Positions 11,613-24,166 of a stretch of 64,000 bases of DNA are shown here, in pieces (the stretch's first letter is position 1; each line of letters opens with the position of its first letter). The position numbers and the translations under genes were made by a program. The notes beneath the pieces are model-generated. The model did not search any database, was not told the origin of the DNA, and worked only from the letters and a program-made list of their open reading frames with translations. The DNA is from Stenogyne calaminthoides (taxonomy: Eukaryota > Streptophyta > Magnoliopsida > Lamiales > Lamiaceae): positions 10,855,263 through 10,919,262 of the forward strand of contig JBBCBC010000037.1 in NCBI GenBank assembly GCA_037126765.1, given 5' to 3'.

Positions 11613-13139
11613 ATCGTATCGAGCCTCTGGTTTGCTCAATTTGAAATTGTAATTTAATTAATTTGTCATTAAATTTGAAATTGGATAGTAGAATTGCTAT
11701 ATCTTTTTTTGCAGTATCCAATTGTCATGGAATTTAATGTGTTTATTAATGCATGCATATAAATTGTGGTTTTTAATTCGATTAGTTCAATTCATTTTAC
11801 TCGTGAGAAAATCCACGAGTAGATTAGGATTTGTTTGATTTGATCAATGTAATAGACTAGTCTAGATCTAGGTTTATTTATTTTTTGTAAATAAATTGTA
11901 ACCGGATCGGAAACGGAGTATGAGACGGAAGAATTAAAGGATAGATCCGAATCAGACGCCGGGACGCGTGTATCACGCGAAAAGGAGGCACGCTATCTTG
12001 CGCAGACGCCGCCATGCAGACGGGCGCAACGCTAGGCGTTACGGACGACGGCGACGCCAAGACGGATCGGGTGATGGGATGTGAGACCATCGGGCGTACC
12101 GAGGCGGATTGGCGGCGGCGGCGAAGACGGGATGGACGCGGATACCGCCGAGATCCACGCGAGGCGTAGGTTGGCGAAGCCACAAGACGCTTGGATACAC
12201 TTCGTCGCTCGCCGAGAGTCGACTCATTAGTGGGGCGGCCGGGTGGTGTGCATCATTGCGCGAGCTACTTTGGCATGGCATTTCGAGATGAGTTCTTTTC
12301 GAGACGATCGAGTGGGAGAAATTCAAGACGGTGTTTTCTTCAAAATCAAGCCAAGAAAAAATCAAACCATGACAATTGGATAATTTGTGCCCAATATGTT
12401 TATTTTTCCGCTTTGCTTGATTTATTATTGTGTTTTCTTGTGCTTTATTTAATTTGTTTAAATGTGTTTGCATGAGAGTTACCCAATGAAAAATCCCACC
12501 TTCAAAAAATACTAAGTATGTTTAAATAATTAATTGACAATTTTATTCCGGATAATAAAATTGAATTAATTTTGACCTCCATGATTTATTTATTTGTGAA
12601 TTCTTTTGGAGAAATTTTCATGGGACGATCAAAAGTTAGCTTTCACATGAATGAATTCCAAATGGATGATTGTGGATTATTACTAGTGGCGATGATGACC
12701 CTCCCCACGAGGCTCGTTCAAAGCGAAATAATAATTCTGTATTTAATCATGGTTATTACTTAGGTATAAAATTGATATGCATATACTTTCCCGAAGTCCC
12801 TGTCAATTTTATATTGGTCAAGTGAGAGCCAACTATTAATCTGGATATTAAAGGTTTATAACTGTTCTTGTTTATAACCTGCTTGAATGTGTTTAAATAA
12901 TGACCCACCCCACGTGGCTTATTTAAACTGTTTTGAGATGTTGGCTGATGCATGTTCATATTTTTTTGAGATTTTAATATGAAACATGTGATCGAACCTT
13001 GTGATATATTTATGCTTATGCATATTATTATTTATTTAAGTTCAGCATGTCGTAACCTTTTAATCCACTGCTATTATACTTAAAGTCAATAGAATAAGTA
13101 TGGAAACTATATTGATTGGAAACAGAAAATTATAATTGT
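11613..13139 (+). other. Copia A leader with a GC-rich island (about 11880-12290)
   Basis: An untranslated leader lies between LTR and gag. Most is AT-rich and matches the leaders of B, C and D in the segment ending CATGGTTATTACTTAGG. The island at about 11880-12290 is strikingly GC-rich and generates long frames on both strands (for example 11878-12183 minus). These frames are not conserved among the copies and are judged non-coding. Confidence 0.65.
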
Positions 13140-16100
13140 CCTAATCGCAAAAAAAGCAAGTGGATTCTTGACACACCAAAATCAGATGAGCCAACTGACG
13201 AGTCAAAACATGCGGGACTCGTCAGATCACCTTGCGAGAGATGTCGTCGCTAAAAATGGTGGAGGGCAAACCCGTAAGGGATTACGTCCTCAAAATAGAT
13301 GGCCCATCTGAACAAACTTGAGATTCTGAGTGCAGATTATGATCTGGAGACTCAGATGAATTTGGTACTTCACTCTCTGCCCAAAAAGTTTTTGAGCATT
13401 TTGGCCTCGCTAGCTAATTTGTTGCAAGCTTTTGGTCTCGGCAGAAATGTTGATAAGGCACCAAACTCAAGCTTCGATGGCAAGTGGTCCATCTTCATCT
13501 TCTAGGCCAAGGGAAGGCAAGATAAAGAAGAGGACCAAAAGGCCATAAGCAATAAAACTCAACTGTTGCCAAGGGCAATTGTAATATGAGGAATGCTTGT
13601 TGTGTCAAGGAAAATCCAAAGAGGAAGTGCTTAAGCTGCGGTGAGAGAGGAAAATGGAGGTTTTGCCTATTCCAACCCCAAAGGGACGGAAATGAAGGTA
13701 ATTTTCACACACTAGTTGTTGAAACTTGTTTAGCGGCTTATACTTCTCATTCGTGGGTGGTTGATACGAGATCCACTAATCATGTTGGCTTCACGGGTTC
13801 AAACGGACCTGACAACTTAGTGGGAGTGAGATCCTCATCACACTGGGCGATGCTACGAGAGTGGCAGCTGAAGCAGTGGGAGAAGTGCACCTATCTTTTG
13901 AAGATAAAGTTTTTTTTTGATTATCTTTATGTTCCAATTTTAGAAAGAATTCACTTTCAGTTTCTAAAATTCGATAAAAGAACACTAAGTTTATTCTAAT
14001 AAGAATGACATCATTTCTTGAAATGATGAGTGTATCTATTACGGGACATTGATGGAAAATCTCTATACAATTAACTGTGCACACCACTCACGAAATGCAT
14101 CCTATAACACATCAACTATTTCCGACTAAAGAAAACGTGAACGAGATACTTCTTTGGCATCTAAGATTGGGTCATATAAATCCAAAGAGGATCCAAAGGT
14201 TGGTGAAAGACGGTTTACTGGAGTTTTCCAAGTTGAACGCAATTCCAACTCGCGAATCAAGTTTGGAGGGTAAAATGACCAAGAGGGCAATTGGAGCGAG
14301 GGACTAGAACCAAAAGAAGTGTGGGAGATCGTTTCACACATATGTATGTGGTCCAATGTCAACCAAAGCAAGATGAGGTTATGAGTATTTTTATTGATGA
14401 TTACTCGAGGAATGCGGTTACATTTTCTTTATGAAGCAATCTGAGACCTTTGAGAAATTCAAAGAATTTAAGGCTCAAACAGAGAATCATAAGGAAAAAC
14501 GTATCAAGTCTCTACGATCGATCGTGGAGGCGAATACCTCAAATGATGAGTTTTTGAACTACTTATCGATGAAGGATTGTATAATAACTCATTGCACTTT
14601 AACCCCTCAACAAAACGGGGTTGCAGAGCGAAGAAACAAAACACTTTTGGAAATAGTTAGATCAATGATGAGTTATGTTGATCTTCCCAAGTAGTTCTGG
14701 GGTCATGCCTTGGAAACAGCGGCTTACATTCTGAACTTGGTGCCATCCAAATCGGTCCCCAAAACTCCCAAAGAATTGTGGACCGGGCGCAAGCCTACTA
14801 TGAGACACATGAGAATTTGGGGTGTCCGGCCTACGTGTTGGACAAGGAAGCGGGTAAATTGGATCCTCGATCAGAATTAAGGTTGTTTCTAGGATACCCC
14901 GAGGGAACAAAAGGGTGTATGTTCTATGGTCCCGAAGATCAGAAGGTGGTCATCAGAACCCACTTTAGATTTTTGGAAGAAGACCATATGAACCAAAGAA
15001 AACCCAGAAGTGAGATTACCTTAAATGAGCTTAGAGGGCAAACCTCAATGCCAACTGTACTAGATGATATATCAAACGATACGCTTTCACAACCGGAACT
15101 TCGTCATAGTGGGAGGGTTGTTAGACAGCCCGAGAGATTCATGGGAATAGGAGAGTCCTCGGACTTGATTCTGGACAGATTTAATCGGACCCATGGACAT
15201 ATGACGAGGCACTCCAAGATAAGGATGCAGAATCTTGGCAAACAACAATGAAAGCCGAAATGGGTTCTATGTTTCATAACAGAGTGTGGGAGCTAGTCGA
15301 ACCACTTAATGGGGTCAAACCCATTGGTTGCAAGTGAGTGTATAAGAGAAAAAGTGGACCGGACGGGAAGGTGGAAACCTTCAAAGCAAGACTTGTGGCG
15401 AAAGGTTATACTCAGAAAGAAGGGATCGATTATGAGGAAACTTTTTCACCCGTAGCCATGCTTAAGTCCATCCGAATTCTCTTATCGATTGTCACAAGAT
15501 CTCGACTTTGAAATCTGGCGAGATGGATATCAAAGGCGACTTTCCTTAACGAAAAGTCTTGATGAAGAGATCTATACGCAACAACCCCAAGGCTTCATTG
15601 AAAAAGGCCAAGAACACCTAGTTTGTAAGCTCATGAAGTCCATTTACGGACTCAAACAGACATCCAGAGCTTGGAACCAATGTTTTGATCATGTTATAAA
15701 TTCTTATGGGTTCGATTAAAACGAGTTCGAAAGTTGTGTGTACAAAAAACATATCGGAACTGCATTGGTATTCTTAGTACTTATCGAGAGCGACATTCGA
15801 TCATCGGGAATGATGTAAAGGTGTTATCGAGCGTAAGGGCATGACTTTCAAAACAGTTTGATATGACGGACTTAGGGGAAGCCACACACATCCTTGGGAT
15901 CAAGATCACTCGAGATCGCAAGAAAAGGATGATACGCTTATCGCAAGCTTCATACATAGACACTATCTTGAAATGATTCAGCATGCAAGATTCCAAGAAA
16001 GGCTTCGTACCTTTCAGACATGGAATCCATCTATCCAAGAAAATGTGCCCTAAGACGCAAAAGGAGATAGATGACATGAGAGGCATTCTTATGCTTCTAT

Positions 16101-16795
16101 ACATTGGAAGCCTTATGTATGCAATCTTTGTGTACGAGACCGGATATCCGCTTTGCGTTGGCATGGTGGCAAGATATCAAAGTAACCGGGAAAAAAGAAC
16201 ATTGGATGGCGATTAAAAACATTCCAAGTATATCACGAAAAGAACTCGGGATAGAATGTTGATTTATCGATCGAGATAGTCAATCCCCATCGGCCTACGG
16301 ACTCGGATTTCCAATCGAGACATAGACTCGGAAAATCTACCTCCGGTAGTGTGTTTTGCATGGGGAGGAGCCGTGACATGGAGAAGTGTCAAGGAAATGC
16401 ATCGCAGATTCTACCATGGGCGAATATGTAGGCGCTTGCGAGGCGAAAAAAAGCGGTTTGGCTCAAGAACTTCCTAGTGGACTTGAATGTGGTTCGAATT
16501 TGCCCGGTGAGAATCACTTTTATTGTGATAATGCGGGAGCGATTTGCAAATTCAAGGGAACCACGAGCCCACAAAGCCAACAAACACATTGAAAGGAAAT
16601 ACCATCTTATACGAGATATCGTTAGAGAGGAGATATAGATGTGGCAAAGATAGCGTCGGGAAGATAACCCAGCAGATCCATTCACAAAAGTGGTCCTCTC
16701 AATACATTCGAGAGACATGTGGAAGGAATGGGTGTCAAGACGATTTGCCAATCTACTTTGAGTATAAGTGGGAGAAATTATTAGGTTCAGTATAG
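13140..16795 (+). pseudogene. Copia A gag-pol pseudogene
   Basis: Pieces of one polyprotein occur in order but in shifting frames. They are a gag remnant (13299-13505, HLNKLEILSADYDLETQ), a zinc-knuckle/protease area (13586-13800, WVVDTRSTNHV in place of the DTGS motif) and GAG-pre-integrase/integrase (14077-15251, including PQQNGVAERRNK). They continue with reverse transcriptase (15250-16216, KSIYGLKQTSRAWNQ) and RNase H (16380-16795). Frameshifts and stops are frequent, so no product is possible. The gag carries an internal deletion and a +1 shift also present in copia D. A TGA at 15842-15844 in RT is shared with C and D. Confidence 0.85.
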
Positions 16796-16879
16796 GTGAC
16801 ATTAGATGTCACTTAATTAGGAACTACACGAGACATGTTGTAGTATACTAAAAGCGGACTTTGAGTATAAGTGGGAGAT
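16761..16879 (+). other. Duplicated polypurine tract around a palindrome (copia A)
   Basis: AGTATAAGTGGGAGA occurs at 16761-16775 and again at 16865-16879, the second directly before the 3' LTR. Between them is GTGACATTAGATGTCAC (16796-16812), with 7-bp perfect arms and a 3-nt loop. The same layout occurs in copia D and, split by B, in copia C. The LTR-proximal tract would prime plus-strand DNA synthesis. Confidence 0.8.
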
Positions 16880-18708
16880 TGTTGGGATTATCTTTGGAAA
16901 GTATGTTTTTACTTTGTATAATCAAAAACTGAATTGGACTTATTCTTTGAAATAAATTGTTTATCAGCGATGCTTTAAATATCATTGAATGTTACATATA
17001 TTTCTTGCATATATTTGTTTCATTAAATAGTCGTGTTACATTGTAGTTAATTTAGTGATACCAGATCACAAAAGATTAAATTAACAGTCCCTTGTAACTA
17101 AAAGTACACCATTCACGACCTAGATGGAAATGAACAATCCATCGTGAAAGGTTGAAGTGTAAGGCTCAGATTGACTTGTCTTGACCAAGAGATTACACTA
17201 GTGCATGGTGATGCCTTTGAATAGGAGGACCTGAGGATTGAACAAGGAAGAATTAGACCTCGGTGGTTCGTTATTTCTTAATCTTCGTTCCTTAAATAGG
17301 ATCACGTGTGGTTGGTAATTATTGCTTTGACTTAACATGGGTAGAGAATCAACGAGATTCAATACTTTTTACCTTGGGCAATATTATTGGTCACATGTGA
17401 TTGCTAAGATTTAATACGGAGAATCGTGTGCAAGTACGCTTGTTCAATTTGCCCCCTTGGAAGGTTCATAAGATTTATCATACCAAATCTTTCAAGTGGA
17501 ATTAGTTTCTGGTATGGATAATAATGTTGAACCGTTCCTTGACCAAGGACAAAAGATATTAATTAACGGAAAGCTATTTCAGTGGCTTGAATTAATTAAT
17601 GGGCTAGATAATCTTAAAAACGGGAAATAATAACCGGGAGCCATATTGACTGTAATATGGGTTAAGATGGATAGTGCAATATTAATTATGTAGTGGGATT
17701 AATTAATATTTATGGGCTTGAATAATATTGTGGCTCAATATTGATAATTCAAGATTCATTGGAAGGTCCAATCTTAATTCTCCTAAAGGCCCCCGAGAGT
17801 AGCCCAACATATAGTCAATAAATCGAAAAATGTGTTTAAAATAAAATAAATATTGTTGCTTATTTTTCCTCAATATTTTTGAAAATTTATGGATAAAAGG
17901 AGAAAAGATTTTCTTTGAATTTTGTTATGGAATGAAGATATGTATTCTTGGAATACAAGATTATCTCATTAAATTTAAGAAATCTCCCACTTGGTTATTC
18001 ATGAAGATAATTTCGAAATTTTTTGAAATATAAAGGGCAAGAAAGTTTTTCTTGATTTTCTTGAAAAAATATTATGGAAGATATGTATTTCTTGAAATAC
18101 AAGAATATCTCATAAATTCAAGAAGATCCAAATCTTGGAATCTTGCCTATTATTTTCGAAATTATCCCATAACAAAGAGTAGGTGGGATTTTGTGGAATA
18201 TTATAATTATGGGAAAAAGAATATAGGAGATATATTCAAGATTTCTTGGAGATCAAGAAAATATTTTTCCACATTATTTTCTACCCAAAATTTCGACCAC
18301 ATATGCTCTATAAATAGGGGGATGACTCTTTCATTCCCAAGTACAATTCCATGTGCTGGAAAAATTAGTAAATCCACAAAGGTGGTGCAACATAATTTAC
18401 TTTCCTTTTGTTAATTGTTCACAAGTGTCCTACCACCGGATAGTCGAACAAGGATTAAGGGAATACTTGGGAAGTTCTTTTGGTTAGTCTAATCGGCCCG
18501 GACCATTGCCGTCCCCAAGAGAATGCGTTCACGTAAACTCATAGAAATCCGTCACGTAGGATTTACGTGAATTAATTATATGCATGATTTGTTGTTGGAT
18601 TATTATTTGAATTAATATAGGATTAATTCATGCTAGTAATAATTATAAGAATTAAATTTATATTTAAATATTCACCCCGAATAGATCTGTGCAACTTATT
18701 ACCCAACA
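16880..18708 (+). repeat. 3' LTR of copia A
   Basis: It begins TGTTGGGATTATC and ends TACCCAACA (1829 bp), with a TATAAATAGG box at about 18310. It differs from its 5' partner by many indels, so the element looks old. Confidence 0.85.
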
Positions 18709-19775
18709 ATATATGCATATCAATTTTATACCAAAGTAATAACCATGATTAAATACATAATTATTATTTCGCTTTTGAAGCGAGGCCTCGTGGGGGGGTC
18801 ATAAATGCCACTAGTAATAATCCACAATCATCCATTTGGAATTTATTCATGTGAAAGCTATCTTTTGACCGAAATCCGTGGGGAATTTCTCCAAAAGAAT
18901 CCACAAATAAATAAATCATGGAGGTCAAAATTAATTCAATTTTATTATCCATAAAATTGTCAATTAATAGTTTAAGAATACTTAGTAATTTTCGAAAGTG
19001 AGATTTTTCAAAACATTTTCTCATGCATCGTAAATTTAAACACAATTTAAATAAGCATAAAATAATGCATAAACATCAAAACAAAAAATTGAACATATTG
19101 GACACATATATCCAATTGTCACGGTTAATTTTTGTCATGTCTTGATCTCGAGAAATTGTCTTCTTTGCCTTCATCGTTCGTCTCGAAAGGTTCTCCACGT
19201 CTAGTGACGTCATCGACCAACTCGTGGGTCGGAGTGCACGTCTTGCACTCCTCGGCCGTGTCGAACGGCGTCCGTGCTCGGTAGTTCTAGCAGAGGCTCG
19301 TGGCCAGAGATCCGCTTCCTACGATCGCGATCTCGGACCAAGGCCTCGCCCGACGCCCGTGGCAATAGCCCAAGTGTCGCGTCGTAGCGTGCCTCCCTTG
19401 GCACATTTGTTCGCGCGACGCAAAGGCCTTGTTCGAATCCCGTCTTTTAATTCTTCGCGTCGCTGCTCCGCAGATCCGGTTTCAATTTATTTACAAAAAA
19501 TAAATAAACCTAGATCTAACTAGTCTATTACATTGATCAAATCAAACAAATTCTAATCTACTCGTGGATTTTCTTTAGGCAAAAACGAATTCGAACGAAT
19601 CGAATTAAAAAAATCACAATTTATATGCATCCATAAATAAACACATTAAATTTCATGACAATTGGATACCTGCAAAAAAGATCTAGCAATTCTACTATCC
19701 AATTTCAAATTTAATGAAAACGAATTAAATTACAATTTAAAATTTAGAGCCCGAAACCGAGGCTCTGATACCAGT
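18709..19775 (-). other. Copia B leader with GC-rich island and primer-binding site
   Basis: Read on the minus strand from the 5' LTR, this has a primer-binding site TGGTATCAGAGC (complement at 19762-19773) that matches the 3' end of plant initiator tRNA-Met. AT-rich leader follows, then a GC-rich island (about 19200-19470), then the segment that precedes gag in C and D. It breaks off at 18709, so gag is absent. Open frames in the island are considered non-coding. Confidence 0.8.
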
Positions 19776-21718
19776 TGTTCGGGAATTATTTGCCCAGATC
19801 TATTCGGGATGAATATTTAAATACAAATTTAATTCTAACAATTATTACTAGCATGAATTAATCCTATATTAATTCAAATAATAATTCAACAACAAATCAT
19901 ACATATAAATAGTTCACATAAATCCTACGCATGCAGAATTGCTACGGGTTTACGTGAACTAACCTCTTGGAGTGGCAATGGTCTCGTCGATAAGAACACA
20001 CCAAAAAGCCTTCCCAAGTATTCCCTAGTCCTTGCTCGTCAATCCGGTAGAAGGAAGCTCGCGAACAATTAACAAAAGAAAAATATAAAATTTGTTGCAC
20101 CACCTTTGTGGATTTACTAATTTTTCCAGCACATGGAATTGTACACTCACAATTGATGTTTTTCGAAAATACACAATCTGTCGACGTTTTAAAATATTTG
20201 ATATTTTATCGACGTTGATATTTTTCCGAAAAACCAATTTTCGTGTTCATTTGGGGATGAAACATTCATCCCCCATTTATAATGAGGTGGTGGCCGATTT
20301 TTCAACATGGAATTGGGAGGAAAAACCTTTTCTTGATCTCCAAGAAATCTTGAATATATCTCATATATTCTTTTCTCCATAATTAAAATATTCCATAAAA
20401 ATCCCACCTTCTCTTGTTATGGTTATTTTTGAAAAAACAAGGATAAAGATTCCAAGATTTGGATCTTCTTGAATTTATGAGATATACATGTATTGCAAGA
20501 ATACATATCTTCCATAATATATTTTCAAGAAAATCAAAAAAATCTTTCTTTCCCTTATTCTTTCAAGATTTTCGAAAATATCATATAAATAACCAAGTGG
20601 GAGATTTCTTGAATTTAATGAGATAATCTTGTATTTCAAGAATACATATCTTCATTCCATAACAAAATTCAAAGAAAATCTTTCTCCCCTTTTATTCATA
20701 TTTTTCGAAAAAATGAGGAAAAATAGCAACAAAATTTTATTTTATTTTTAAACATCTTTTCAGTTATTGGACTTTATGTTTGGGCTACTTGAGGGGCCTT
20801 TAGGAGAATTAAGATTGGACATTTCAGTGGATCTTGAATTATCAATATTGAGCCACAATATTATTCAAGCCCATAAATATTAATTAATCCCACTACATAA
20901 TTAATATTGCACTATCCATCATAACCCATATTATAGTCAATATGGCTCCCGGTTATTATTTCCCGTGTTTAAGATTATCTAGTCCATTAATTAATTCAAG
21001 CCACTGAAATAGCTTTCTATTAATTAATATCTTTTGTCCTTGGTTAAGGAACGGTTCAACATTATTATCCATACAGGAAACTAGTTCCACTTGCAAGATT
21101 TGGTATGATAAAACTTATGAACCTCCCAAGGGGGCAAATCGAACAAGCGTACTTGCACACGATTCTCCGTATTAAATCTTAGCAATCGCATGTGACCAAT
21201 AATATTGCCCAAGATATAAAGTATTGAATCTCGTTGATTCTCTACCCGTAATAAGTCAAAGCAATAATTACTAACCACACGCGATCCTATTTAAGGGACG
21301 AAGATTAAGAAATAACGAACCACTGAGGTCTAATTCTTCCTAGTTCAGTTCTGAAGAATTTGTCCTCCTGTAGGTCCTTTTCAGTGCATTAGTCATGCAC
21401 TAGTGTAATCTCTTGGTCAAGACAAGCCAATATGAGCCTTACACTTCAACCTTTCACGATGGATTGTTCATTTCCATCTAGGTCGTGAATGGTGTACTTT
21501 TGGTTACAAGGAACTGTTAATTTAATCTTCTGTGATCTGGTATCACTAAATTAACTACAATGTAACACGTACTAATTATTGAACATTTATGCAGTAAATA
21601 TATGTAACATTCAATGATATTTAAAGCATCAGTGATAAATAATTTATTTCAGTAAATAAGACCGAAATTCAGTTTGATTATACAAAGTAAAAGCATACTT
21701 TCTAGTATAATCCCAACA
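19776..21718 (-). repeat. 5' LTR of copia B
   Basis: This 1943-bp LTR has ends TGTTCGGG and CCCAACA. It is about 100 bp longer than the LTRs of C and D because of the hairpin-like insertion at 20143-20253. GTGAC (21719-21723) follows as the right target-site duplication. Confidence 0.9.
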
Positions 21719-24166
21719 GTGACATCTAATGTCACCTACACGAACCTAATAATATCTCCCACTTATACTCAAAGCAGATTGGCAACGGTCTTGACACCCA
21801 TTCCTTCCACATGTCTCTCGAATATATTCAGAGACAGACCCTTTGTGAATGGATCTGCTAGGTTGTCTTCTGACGCTATCTTTGCCACCTCTATATCTCC
21901 TCTCTTAACGATTTCTCGTATAAGATGGTATTTCCTTTCAATGTGTTTGCTGGCCTTGTGGGCTCTTGGTTCCCTTGAATTTGCAACTGCTCCGGCATTA
22001 TCACAATAAACAATGATTGTGTTGGGCAAATTCGGAACTACATCCAAGTCCACTAGGAAGTTCTTGAGGCAAAAAGCTTCTTTCATTGTCTCGCAAGCAG
22101 CTACATATTTAGCTTCCATGGTAGAATCGGCGATGCATTTTTGCTTAACGCTTCTCCATGTCATGGCTCCTCCCCCCATGCAAAACACACTACCGGAGGT
22201 AGATTTTTTGGAATCTAAGTCTGATTGGAAATCCGAGTCCGTGTAGCCGATGGGGATTAGACTATCTGACTGATAAACCAACATTCTATCTTGAGTTCTT
22301 TTCAGATACTTCAGAATGTTTTTAACTGTCGTCCAATGTTCTTTCCCCGGGTTACTTTGATATCTTGCCACCATGCCAACGGCAAAGCAGATATTCGATC
22401 TCGTACACAGCATTACATACATAAGACTTCCGACAGCCGAAGCAAAAGGAACGTCTTTCATGTCATCTATCTCTCTTTGTGTCTTAGGGCACATTTCCTT
22501 GGATAGATGGATTCCATGCCTGAAAGGTACGAAGCCTTTCTTAGAATCCTGCATGCTGAATCGCTTCAAGACAGTGTCTATATATGAAGCTTGCGATAAG
22601 CCTATCATCATTTTCTTGCGATCTCGAGTGATCTTGATCCCAAGGACGTGCCCGGCTTCCCCTAAGTCCATCATATCAAACTCTTTTGAAAGTCATGCCC
22701 TTACGTCTGACAATACATTTACATCGTCTCCGATGAGCAGAATATCGTCTACGTATAGTACTAAGATTACCAATGCAGTTCCGACACGCTTTTTGTACAC
22801 ACAACTTTCGAACTCGTTTTGATCAAACCCATAAGACTTTATTACTTGATCAAAACATTGATTCCAAGCTCTGGATGCTTGTTTGAGTCCGTAAATGGAC
22901 TTCTTGAGCTTACAAACTAGGTGTTCTTGGTCTTTTTCAATGAAGCCTTGGGGTTATTGCATATAGATGCACAACAATCGACAAGAGAATACGGATGGAC
23001 TTGAGCATTGCTACAGGCGAAAAAGTTTCCTCATAATCGATCCCTTCTTTCTGAGTATAACCTTTCGCCACAAGCCTTGCCTTGAAGGTTTCCACCTTCC
23101 CATCCGGTCCTCTTTTTCTCTTGTATACCCACTTGCAACCAATGGGTTTGACCCCATTAAGTGGTTTGACTAGCACCCACACTCTGCTATGATCCATAGA
23201 ACCCATTTCGGCTTCCATTGCTGTTTGTCAAGAAACTGCATCCTTGTCTTGGATTGCCTCGTCATATGTCCATGGGTCTGATTCATCATGTCCGGGAATC
23301 AAGCTAGAGGACTCTCCTATCCCCATGAATCTCTCGGGCTGTCTCACAACCCTCCCACTATGACGAGTTTCCAGTTGTGTAAGTGTGTCGTTTGGTATGT
23401 CATCTTGTACAGTTGGCACTGAGGTTAGCCCCCTTAGCTCATTTAAGGTAATCTCACTTCTGGGTCTTCTTTCGTTCATATAGTCTTCTTCCAAAAATCT
23501 AAAGTGGGTGCATATTACCACCTTTTGATCTTCGGAACCATAGAACATACACCCTTTTGTTCCCTCGACGTATCCTATAAACAACCTTAATTCTGATCGA
23601 GGATTCAATTTTCTGCCTTCCTTGTCCAACACGTAGGCCGGACACCCCCAAATTCTCATGTGTCTCAAACTGGGCTTGCGCCCGGTCCACAATTCTTTGG
23701 GAGTTTTGGGAACCAATTTGGATGGCACCAAGTTGAGAATGTAAGCCGTTGTTTCCAAGGCATGACCCCAGAACAACTTGGGTAGATCCGCATAACTCAT
23801 CATTGATCTAACCATTTCTAAAATAGTTATGTTTCTTCGCTCTGCAACCCCGTTTTGTTGAGGGGTTCCGGGTGCAGTTAGCTGGGATACAATCCCTTCA
23901 TCTGACAAGTAGTTCAAAAACTCATTGCTGAGGTACTCGCCTCCACGATCGGATCGTAGAGACTTGATACTTTTTTCCCTATGATTCTCTGCTTGAGCCT
24001 TAAATTCTTTGAATTTCTCAAAGGTCTCCGATTTATGCTTCATAAGGAAAATATAACCGTACCTTGAGTAGTCATCAATAAAAGTGACGAAATACTCATA
24101 ACGTCCTCTTGCTTTGGTTGACATTGGACCACATATGTCTGTGTGAACGATTTCTAACACTTCTTT
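21719..24166 (-). pseudogene. Copia C distal pol: integrase, reverse transcriptase, RNase H (broken)
   Basis: On the minus strand the integrase core (24160-23228) contains HTDICGPMS, DDYSRYGYIFLM, SLRSDRGGEYLS and GTPQQNGVAERRN, the D-D-E region of copia integrases. RT begins at 23218 (GCKWVYKRKRGPDGKVETFK). RT C-terminus plus RNase H occupy 22674-21769, with CDNAGAVANSREPRAHKASK and GLSLNIFERHVEGMG near the end. Defects are three. A TGA replaces the Trp of the VSWQ segment at 23228-23230. A 68-bp deletion at about 22968 removes the DVKTAFLNG RT segment and shifts frame. A TGA lies at 22693-22695. The enzyme would have copied and integrated element cDNA; it is inactive. Confidence 0.9.

Larger units (their letters stand above)
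9971..18708 (+). mobile_element. Ty1-copia retrotransposon A, opposite orientation, heavily decayed
   Basis: This is a complete but degenerate element on the plus strand. The 5' LTR is 9971-11612, the leader 11613-13140, the broken gag-pol 13140-16795, the polypurine tract 16865-16879 and the 3' LTR 16880-18708. Left flank GTACT and right flank ATATA do not match, so it has no target duplication. Flanking B sequence is also discontinuous: LTR on one side, leader on the other. Insertion followed by deletion, recombination between inverted copies, or a mis-assembly could explain this. Confidence 0.8.
8288..21718 (-). mobile_element. Ty1-copia retrotransposon B, carrying inverted copia A in place of its body
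   Basis: Outer ends are TGTTCGGG at 8288 and CCCAACA at 21718. They are flanked by GTGAT (8283-8287) and GTGAC (21719-21723), a 5-bp duplication with one mismatch. A leader (18709-19775) and complete 5' LTR (19776-21718) remain on the right. On the left a 3' LTR is cut at 9970. B has no coding region: gag and pol are missing and the oppositely oriented copia A occupies the gap. Both B LTRs share a hairpin-forming insertion of about 110 bp that is absent from the LTRs of C and D, so they belong to one element. Confidence 0.8.

Noticed and set aside
11878..12475. Several long overlapping frames in the copia A leader
   Set aside because: GC-rich composition opens frames on both strands. The frames are not preserved at the same place in copias B, C and D.
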